This document shows positions 1 to 5,110 of a DNA stretch of 5,110 bases, piece by piece (the first letter of the stretch is position 1; every line of letters begins with the position of its first letter). The notes beneath the pieces were generated by a model. That model saw only the letters and a program-made list of their open reading frames with translations, was not told the DNA's origin and did no database searches. The position numbers and the translations under genes are program-made. Source of the stretch: Chlamydiia bacterium (GTDB taxonomy: Bacteria > Chlamydiota > Chlamydiia > Chlamydiales > FEN-1388); NCBI GenBank assembly GCA_003170575.1, contig PMZB01000248.1, positions 1 through 5,110 on the forward strand, read 5' to 3'.

Positions 1-27
1 CTTCCCATACCATATTTATGTGTTTTT

Positions 28-59
28 TTGACAATCATTTTTTTTCGCAGGAATATTAA
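28..59 (+). promoter_or_regulatory. Possible sigma70-like promoter, -35 TTGACA
   Basis: A perfect TTGACA hexamer lies at 28-33 inside a T-rich stretch. The best -10 match at 17-18 base spacing is GAATAT/AATATT (51-57). A better-looking TATTAA (54-59) is 20 bases away, which is too far for a standard promoter. A start site here would leave almost no leader before the ATG at 63 and would overlap the ribosome site. The match is therefore partial, and the true promoter could lie upstream of the window. Confidence 0.25.
49..52 (+). promoter_or_regulatory. Ribosome binding site of the DUF2156 gene
   Basis: AGGA sits 10 bases before the ATG at 63, a slightly long but acceptable spacing. An in-frame TAA at 57-59 lies just upstream of the ATG, so the coding region cannot start earlier than 63. 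This supports the chosen start. Confidence 0.5.
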
Positions 60-62
60 AAT

Positions 63-920
63 ATGTCTTCTCTCAAAAAAGAGCCCCTAGAACTTATCCA
101 CAAGCCCCTTATTACAGATGCATGCAATCGCCTCGCCATTCCTCTTTCAGAATTTAATTTTTCTAACCTCTACTTATTCCGAAAAACTCATGCATATTCA
201 CTCCTTTACCTCAACACGGGTATGTATGCTCTTCTTGGTAAATCGTATAAAGAACAGTCGTTTCTGATGCCTCTTTTTTTGCCGGTGGAATGGGACAAAA
301 TTGTGGCACTCGCAAAAGAAGAGAAAGCTCAGTACATTTACCCAATACCAGAAAGTTGGGTCCCATCTGCTGAAGCGAGCGGATATACAGTCTCATTTCA
401 TGACGAAGATAGTGACTACCTTTATGAAGTTGAGAAGATCGCGACATATAGAGGCCGCCACCTAGATGGCCAGAGAAATGCAGTGCGCACATTGCTCACT
501 GATCATACTGTATCTACACTTCCTCTCCACGAATGCAATCAAGAAGAGCTGATCCACATTGTGCATGACTGGGAACGCGAAAAGAGCTCTGAAAAATCTG
601 ATGAAGTCGCCTGTAAAGAAGGGATTCAGCTGGAAGCAGCGTTAGGATTTGAAGGGCTTGTGTTTGAACTGGGTGGGAAAAAAGCAGGATTCATTATTGG
701 CGAGCCCCTCACCCCAGACACCTTCCTCGTCCACTTTGCTAAAACAAGCCACCATGTCCGGGGGCTCTACCAATACATGTACCAAGAGCTTGCAAAAAAG
801 CTTACCTCTAGATTCAAGTGGATGAACTGGGAGCAAGATCTTGGGCTGGAAACACTTCGCCACGCAAAGCTCGAGTATCACCCAGCTGCCCTTTTACAAA
901 AGGGCAGACTTGTGCCCTAA
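63..920 (+). CDS. DUF2156 (phosphatidylglycerol lysyltransferase C-terminal-like) GNAT-fold protein
   Basis: This 285-residue protein resembles the DUF2156 family, the GNAT-like catalytic domain that also forms the C-terminus of MprF aminoacyl-phosphatidylglycerol synthases. Family-like blocks seen are SEFNFSNLYLFR (29-40), the YRGRHLDGQRNAV block (129-141), an acidic helix near 160-180, and the C-terminal NWEQDLG...LRHAKLEYHP block (255-274), which is the most characteristic. No signal peptide or membrane segment is visible, so it is probably cytosolic and lacks the MprF flippase part. Its length fits stand-alone family members. The family suggests acyl or aminoacyl transfer from a CoA- or tRNA-bound donor, but the substrate of solitary members is generally unknown and cannot be read here. 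It is a single gene convergent with the Sel1 gene, 19 bases from that reading frame's end. An in-frame TAA just upstream fixes the ATG at 63. The family call is from recalled motifs and is fairly secure; the reaction is not. Confidence 0.82.
   Translation: MSSLKKEPLELIHKPLITDACNRLAIPLSEFNFSNLYLFRKTHAYSLLYLNTGMYALLGKSYKEQSFLMPLFLPVEWDKIVALAKEEKAQYIYPIPESWVPSAEASGYTVSFHDEDSDYLYEVEKIATYRGRHLDGQRNAVRTLLTDHTVSTLPLHECNQEELIHIVHDWEREKSSEKSDEVACKEGIQLEAALGFEGLVFELGGKKAGFIIGEPLTPDTFLVHFAKTSHHVRGLYQYMYQELAKKLTSRFKWMNWEQDLGLETLRHAKLEYHPAALLQKGRLVP
886..917 (+). terminator. Overlapping inverted repeats at the 3' end of the DUF2156 gene
   Basis: A perfect 10-base inverted repeat, CTGCCCTTTT (886-895) and AAAAGGGCAG (898-907), is separated by only two bases, so about 9 pairs with a 4-base loop could form. 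Its right arm also supplies GGGCA (902-906), which can pair with TGCCC (913-917) just before the TAA. The two hairpins exclude each other. No T-run follows on either strand, so this is not a classic intrinsic terminator. It may act in transcript-end protection or factor-dependent termination, or it may be a by-product of the coding sequence. Confidence 0.35.
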
Positions 921-926
921 GGAGTC

Positions 927-957
927 AATAAACTTCGGACTAATACAGTGACCGAAG
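927..957 (-). terminator. Candidate intrinsic terminator of the minus-strand operon
   Basis: Read on the minus strand, CTTCGG (957-952) and CCGAAG (938-933) form a 6-pair stem around a 13-base loop, followed by TTTATT (932-927). It spans the TAG stop of the Sel1 gene (942-940), the expected place to end the synthetase-Sel1 transcript. The stem is short and the T-tract interrupted, so it would be a weak terminator. On the plus strand no T-run follows. Confidence 0.4.
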
Positions 958-2433
958 ACGTCCTGCTTCGAATACATTCTTATCAACGCCAAAGCCAGTG
1001 TCATAGCAATGAGCAAGGAGATCAACAGCCGCTCTATTACCGGGCTCTTTAGAACCTTGTTCAGCGAGTTTGAATATTTTCACTTTAGTTGCTGGTGGTT
1101 CTTTCAAAAAGAAATCAGGCTGACCATGGATAACATTCAAAAAAGCTTGGCAAGCTTTTTTCTTATCAACTTCCTCTTCTAGCTTACTAAGGTAATATTG
1201 AGCAACACGAGGCGCATCCTCACGAACTTTTTCATAATATGAAATTGCCTTTTCTAGATCTGCTTTCACTCCTATCCCTTTTTCGTAACAAAGGCCAAGC
1301 TCATGCCCACACGTATCTCCCAGTTCCTGAAAACACTTAAAAGCATTCTTTCGAATTTCTGGATTTGGATCAATCAAACAGGCATTTCCTAATGTTTTTA
1401 GATTTTCCCTAACTGCAACTTTATTTTCCTCTGTTTTACAGGCATTGAACCTCTGATCTACATCTGCTTGAATAAGAAGAAGTTTATCATTATAGGCTTT
1501 AGTAATCTGTGCTTGCATTTCCGTGCTACTTTGAGTGGAACTTTCACTGAAGATTTTGGCAAGTAGAAAATAACTTTTTGCTTGGTCTTCTCGATCTTTA
1601 ACCAACACTCTACCAAGAAACCTTTTTCCCATCTCAAATGCTGCTTCAGGACTCTTTCTCATTATTGCATCTTGTAATTGAGAATCTTCAGCAAAGCGAT
1701 AGTAACGAATCGCCTCATTAAAACAGAGAAAGGCCTTGTTCTGAATTGCCTTATTATCCAAACACAAATCCCCAAGTTTTGTTAGAAGATCTATAGCTAA
1801 TGGCCCACCCAATGATTTAAAATAATTTATATAATTATCTAGTTCTTCTGCCTTCGGGAAAGTAAGGCCGAAGAAAAAATCGGAAAAAGTAGTGGGAACG
1901 CCAAATTTGGTAGCTAATGAAAAATATTCTTTCGCTCTTGCATACAATTCGTCCTTAAGGGCGCTTCTACCAAGTTCGAGAAGCTTTTGAGGAACCCCCT
2001 TAGGATCCAACTCTTTCGCTCTCACGAGATATACTTCTGCGTCCCTTTTCTCTCCCTTCGCAAGAGCCCTTTTGCCAAGCTCTAAAGCCGCTTTGGGGCT
2101 TCCCAGCCTCACTGCTGACTGCAATTCGAAATCGTTAGCCTTTTCTATCTTTGCTTCAATACATTCTCTTTCCGAATTAATTCGCTTATCAAATTTGGAT
2201 ATCAACCATTTACTCCCAGGAATCTTCAATAAATTCTTACGCCAATTGCTCGTATCGTCAAGGATTTTCCACTTATAACTAACAATGGGACGGGTGATTT
2301 CCCCTCCTTCTTGGGTCTTAATTTTCTCCCTTAAAACGTCTACTTTCTTATCTTCCGCACGGATAGGTTTCCCTTCCTGTGGAGCTCCTGATAAAGGACC
2401 AATCTGGCCTTCTGTAGATCCCCGAACACTCAT
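940..2433 (-). CDS. Sel1/TPR-like repeat protein
   Basis: This 497-residue protein is probably soluble and built of helical-hairpin repeats of the Sel1-like/TPR class, which usually mediate protein-protein contacts. The clearest units are residues 376-403 (HELGLCYEKGIGVKADLEKA and following) and 468-493 (LLAHCYDTGFGVDKN), which carry the G-x-G-V turn of Sel1 repeats. More degenerate units appear at about 113-145 (PKAALELGKRALAKG), 150-180, 216-247 and 262-297 (PEAAFEMGKRFLG). The first 100 residues are charged and lack repeats, signal peptide or membrane span. The chain ends inside or just after the last repeat (GRLRSLY), with no C-terminal cap. The ATG at 2433 has a strong AAGGAGG site seven bases upstream, and the preceding in-frame codon string runs back to the stop of the synthetase gene. 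It is the second gene of that operon. Sampled stretches are more AT-rich than its neighbour. Secreted effectors often have such repeats in intracellular bacteria, but nothing here shows export. The specific role is unknown. Confidence 0.85.
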   Translation of the reverse strand: MSVRGSTEGQIGPLSGAPQEGKPIRAEDKKVDVLREKIKTQEGGEITRPIVSYKWKILDDTSNWRKNLLKIPGSKWLISKFDKRINSERECIEAKIEKANDFELQSAVRLGSPKAALELGKRALAKGEKRDAEVYLVRAKELDPKGVPQKLLELGRSALKDELYARAKEYFSLATKFGVPTTFSDFFFGLTFPKAEELDNYINYFKSLGGPLAIDLLTKLGDLCLDNKAIQNKAFLCFNEAIRYYRFAEDSQLQDAIMRKSPEAAFEMGKRFLGRVLVKDREDQAKSYFLLAKIFSESSTQSSTEMQAQITKAYNDKLLLIQADVDQRFNACKTEENKVAVRENLKTLGNACLIDPNPEIRKNAFKCFQELGDTCGHELGLCYEKGIGVKADLEKAISYYEKVREDAPRVAQYYLSKLEEEVDKKKACQAFLNVIHGQPDFFLKEPPATKVKIFKLAEQGSKEPGNRAAVDLLAHCYDTGFGVDKNVFEAGRLRSLY

Positions 2434-2440
2434 ACAATCC

Positions 2441-2447
2441 CCTCCTT
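2441..2447 (-). promoter_or_regulatory. Strong ribosome binding site overlapping the upstream stop codon
   Basis: On the minus strand AAGGAGG (2447-2441) lies seven bases before the ATG of the Sel1 gene. Its two leading A bases are also the last two bases of the TAA stop (2448-2446) of the synthetase gene. A ribosome ending the first gene therefore stops on the start site of the second. This arrangement points to a shared transcript with translational coupling. Confidence 0.85.
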
Positions 2448-5088
2448 AACTTTCAAAGGTAATGCTCTCAGCATTTTTGGAAACTTCAGTAAACCCATGT
2501 GAGGAAAGAAGGCTGATTAAGGGGCGATTGGTGGGTCTCACCGATACGCGCATTTTCTCTATTCCTTCTTTCTTACAAATATCTTTCATGTTTAAAAGAA
2601 GAAGCTCTCCTACACGTTCATCTGGCTCATAGGCGATGAAAAGATCTGCTCCTGTATGGCCGCGGCGCACAGCTGCGATGCCAACAATCTGCCGCTCATC
2701 TATTCCCTCAACAACAAGAACAATCCGCCGATCCATGTGGCAAAGATGAAGCAAATTTTCCAGCGGCAATCTTGGGAAGGGTAAAAAGGCAAAAATATCT
2801 TTATATAGGGCATTGTTAGAAAGCCGTTCATGAAACGCTTTCATCAAGGTGGCGTCTTCAGGCTTCACAGGACGAATGCGTAACATTTTTCCTGTTTCTC
2901 CTCGCACTTCGTGTACATATTCATCTGCATAGGGCGGAGCCGCATTGGGGACAATATGCTTTTCATCAATCACAAGGCGGGCATCAAGACAAAAAAGGGT
3001 CGAAGCTGTGGCCAAAACCGGGTTGAGATCGCACTCAGCAATTTCCGGGTTTTCCAAGATCATCTCAGAAAACTGGATAAGAAAGTCTTCGATAGTGGCA
3101 AGAGGAACTACCGCCCCCTTTTTAGAAGATTTAAGGGCGCGCGCAATTTTTGTCTTTTGAATCATTCTGCCAGCAAGTGTTGAAGTAAGAGGCGGCAATC
3201 CTAGGGACATATCGCCAAATACCTCCACATGTACGCCTCCAGCGCCAAACAGAATAACCTGGCCAAACTGTTCATCCCGCTTAGATCCAACAATCAGCTC
3301 AACTCCCTGCTCCTGAATCATCTTTTGCACTGTGGCATTGGCTACAACATCTTTTCCAAATTGTTCAGCAACACTTTGCTGGATACTGCGAAAGGCTTCT
3401 CTTACTGATTTTTCATCTTTAAGGTTCAAGAACACGCCCTTGCTTCTTGCTTTATGGGTGATTCTTTCCTCTTCAACTTTCAGGACAACTGGATAGCCTA
3501 TTTGTTGTGCAAGTTTGATCGCCTCGTCTTCAGTAGTGGCAAGAAGCGGTTCTACCACACGAAATCCATAGAGCGCCATGAGCATCTTAGAAGCTCTTTC
3601 CGTAAGAATTCCGTTGGAAGTAGCAAAGTCAGTAAATATTTGTTTGGCCTTTTTTCGGCGCTCAATCCTCTCAGCAAGGGATTTTCCCACATGCTGTCGT
3701 GGCGGGAGAAAAAGCTCCTGGAGCAAACGCGTCTGGTTCCACATCATGCCAAACGTGCCTGAAGCAGCGTCAGGGTAAGAAAAGGATGGAATTCCAGCAG
3801 ACGCAAGAATCTGTTTGCCTTCCTCAACTGTATCTCCGCCCATCCAGCTTGTGATAATTGGCTTTTTTTGAACGTTTGAAACTTCGCTAATGAGCTTGGC
3901 TGTGGCAGTTGGGTCAGTCATATCCTGAGGAGTTAAAATTGCAACAACTCCATCTGTCCCAGGATCTTTGACTACAGCATTAAACGCATCTCTGTATCTC
4001 TCAGCGGATGCATCGCCCAAGATATCAACTGGATTTCCATGACTCCATGCTGGTGGAAGAACTGTATCTAGATAACTTAATGTTGTATCCGAAAGCGTTG
4101 CCATCTCCCCTTCATGTGCTACAAGAGCGTCGGTAGCTAAAACTGCAGGGCCTCCAGCATTCGTCACTATTGCAAGGCGAGGTCCAGTTGGAGTTGGTTG
4201 ATGTGCAAGCACCTGCGCCATATCAAAAAGCTCTGCCACAGAATCCACGCGCAAAACGCCTGCACGTTCGCACGCAGCATCAAAAACCTCATCGCTCCCT
4301 GCAAGGGCTCCTGTGTGCGAAGCTGCAGCATGGGCACCTTCTTTACTTCTTCCTGGCTTAATGACAATAATCGGCTTTCTCCACGAAACTTCTTTAGCGC
4401 CGCTCATAAACATGCGAGGATTGCGAACAGACTCCATGTACATGAGGATGCTTTTCGTTGATGGGTCCTCCCCAAAGTACTCAATAAGATCCCCCCAGCC
4501 TACATCAGACATAGATCCTATGGAAACGAACGCACTAAACCCAATCTTTTCCTTGAGGCTCCAATCAAGCACCGCTGTACAAAGAGCTCCCGATTGGCTG
4601 ATAAAGGCAATAGAACCTGGATTTGCTATCCCTCTTGCAAATGTGGCATTTAACCCAATCGAAGGGTTCATGATCCCAAGACAGTTTGGCCCAATGATGC
4701 GTATGGAGCTCGCTCTTGCAATAGAAAGGATCTCCTCCTCAAGTTTTCTACCTTCCTCGCCAATTTCGGCAAAACCTGCGGAAATGATGATCACCGCTTT
4801 TACATGTGCTTGCGCACAAGTGCGCATGACTTCAGGAACATGTGCTGCAGGCACCACAATCACGGCAAGATCTACTGGTGGAGCGTCGGCAACGCTCTTA
4901 AAACAGGGAATGCCAAGCACCTCTTCTCTATGAGGATTAATGGGATATACTTTCCCCTCAAACTTTGAGGAGGTAAGGTTCGCCATAAGGGTCCGACCCA
5001 CCGTTTTGGGTGTATCCTTAGCACCAATCACAGCAACCGACTTCGGCCGAAAAACGGCTTCAAGCGGATGAATACTTCTCTCTTGCAT
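2446..5088 (-). CDS. ADP-forming acyl-CoA synthetase (acetate--CoA ligase) fused to a C-terminal GNAT domain
   Basis: This 880-residue protein has the domain order of NDP-forming acyl-CoA synthetases, with a GNAT tail as in Pat/PatZ-type protein acetyltransferases and is close to their usual length. Residues 10-130 form the CoA-binding Rossmann domain ([16 protein letters not shown], 16-31). Residues about 130-290 are succinyl-CoA-ligase-like, with [10 protein letters not shown] (133-142), SQSGAL (164-169) and [12 protein letters not shown] (255-266), where His258 matches the phosphorylated catalytic histidine. A second ligase-like domain follows, with [13 protein letters not shown] (309-321) and [10 protein letters not shown] (351-360). 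An ATP-grasp domain covers about 485-715, with GYPVVLKV (531-538), THKARSKGV (544-552), [13 protein letters not shown] (614-626) and ECDLNPV (685-691). The GNAT domain covers about 735-880. The expected reaction is acyl-CoA + ADP + phosphate to acid + CoA + ATP in the cytosol, reversibly; acetate is the default guess for substrate. The GNAT acetyl-CoA loop is atypical ([10 protein letters not shown], 822-831). An alternative role is as a lysine acetyltransferase regulating metabolic enzymes. An in-frame TAA at 5107-5109, with no other start codon between, fixes the ATG. Confidence 0.93.
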   Translation of the reverse strand: MQERSIHPLEAVFRPKSVAVIGAKDTPKTVGRTLMANLTSSKFEGKVYPINPHREEVLGIPCFKSVADAPPVDLAVIVVPAAHVPEVMRTCAQAHVKAVIIISAGFAEIGEEGRKLEEEILSIARASSIRIIGPNCLGIMNPSIGLNATFARGIANPGSIAFISQSGALCTAVLDWSLKEKIGFSAFVSIGSMSDVGWGDLIEYFGEDPSTKSILMYMESVRNPRMFMSGAKEVSWRKPIIVIKPGRSKEGAHAAASHTGALAGSDEVFDAACERAGVLRVDSVAELFDMAQVLAHQPTPTGPRLAIVTNAGGPAVLATDALVAHEGEMATLSDTTLSYLDTVLPPAWSHGNPVDILGDASAERYRDAFNAVVKDPGTDGVVAILTPQDMTDPTATAKLISEVSNVQKKPIITSWMGGDTVEEGKQILASAGIPSFSYPDAASGTFGMMWNQTRLLQELFLPPRQHVGKSLAERIERRKKAKQIFTDFATSNGILTERASKMLMALYGFRVVEPLLATTEDEAIKLAQQIGYPVVLKVEEERITHKARSKGVFLNLKDEKSVREAFRSIQQSVAEQFGKDVVANATVQKMIQEQGVELIVGSKRDEQFGQVILFGAGGVHVEVFGDMSLGLPPLTSTLAGRMIQKTKIARALKSSKKGAVVPLATIEDFLIQFSEMILENPEIAECDLNPVLATASTLFCLDARLVIDEKHIVPNAAPPYADEYVHEVRGETGKMLRIRPVKPEDATLMKAFHERLSNNALYKDIFAFLPFPRLPLENLLHLCHMDRRIVLVVEGIDERQIVGIAAVRRGHTGADLFIAYEPDERVGELLLLNMKDICKKEGIEKMRVSVRPTNRPLISLLSSHGFTEVSKNAESITFES

Positions 5089-5096
5089 GTCTTGTG

Positions 5097-5100
5097 CCTC
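5097..5100 (-). promoter_or_regulatory. Ribosome binding site of the synthetase gene
   Basis: GAGG on the minus strand (5100-5097) lies eight bases upstream of the ATG at 5088, a good spacing. The few bases beyond it to the window edge contain stop triplets and no recognisable promoter. The promoter, or an upstream operon member, must be outside the window. Confidence 0.7.
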
Positions 5101-5110
5101 ACTTATTTAG

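Noticed and set aside
211..492. 93-residue minus-strand reading frame within the DUF2156 gene
   Set aside because: It is antisense to a recognised gene and its translation has no recognisable motif.
940..2433. Possible truncation or frameshift at the end of the Sel1 protein
   Set aside because: The last repeat ends abruptly, but the reading frame closes cleanly at a TAG beside a candidate terminator and no continuing repeat sequence was recognised downstream in other frames.
2911..3183. Plus-strand reading frames of 90 and 71 residues opposite the ATP-grasp region
   Set aside because: Two overlapping frames in different registers, both antisense to conserved ATP-grasp motifs; neither looks like a protein family.
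4801..4830. Repeated TGCGCA/TGTGC short inverted repeats
   Set aside because: They fall in the coding sequence of the CoA-binding domain (around the CAQAHVKA residues) and are explained by codon choice; too short and imperfect to call a regulatory site.
4313..4933. 206-residue plus-strand reading frame opposite the synthetase gene
   Set aside because: It lies wholly antisense to a strongly supported conserved enzyme and its translation shows no domain. Long antisense frames are common opposite GC-richer genes.
5042..5051. Palindrome TTCGGCCGAA
   Set aside because: It lies within the first codons of the synthetase gene, encoding conserved residues near FRPKSVAV; a single 10-base palindrome with no second copy seen nearby is not enough to call an operator.

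Overview
The window holds three complete protein-coding genes and almost no free intergenic space. A small plus-strand gene (63-920) encodes a solitary cytosolic DUF2156 (GNAT-like) protein. It faces a minus-strand pair: a large ADP-forming acyl-CoA synthetase with a C-terminal GNAT domain (2446-5088), followed 12 bases downstream by a Sel1/TPR-like repeat protein (940-2433). No RNA gene, insertion sequence, CRISPR array or integration site was seen.

Organism: the genes are bacterial, with Shine-Dalgarno sites, ATG starts and no introns. Base composition is moderate, roughly low-to-mid 40s % GC by eye. A stand-alone DUF2156 protein beside a Sel1-repeat protein would fit an environmental, amoeba-associated chlamydia or another intracellular or aquatic Gram-negative bacterium. 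This is a weak inference, because no taxonomic marker gene is present.

Layout: bases 1-62 are a short upstream region with a TTGACA hexamer and an AGGA ribosome site. The first gene and the Sel1 gene converge, with 17-19 bases between their ends. Both ends overlap inverted repeats that may end transcription. The large enzyme is read first on the minus strand. Its TAA stop is embedded in a strong AAGGAGG ribosome site that serves the Sel1 gene, so the two are very probably co-transcribed and translationally coupled. The region upstream of the enzyme lies outside the window, so its promoter is not visible.

Function: the enzyme has the full CoA-binding, CoA-ligase and ATP-grasp order of NDP-forming acyl-CoA synthetases and keeps the catalytic histidine. 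It may therefore interconvert acetyl-CoA (or another acyl-CoA) and acid plus ATP. Its GNAT tail has an atypical acetyl-CoA loop. The Sel1 protein probably acts by protein-protein contacts. No direct functional link between it and the enzyme is shown beyond the shared operon. No clearly new biological system was found. The most distinctive point is the combination of an apparently intact synthetase with an eroded acetyltransferase motif.
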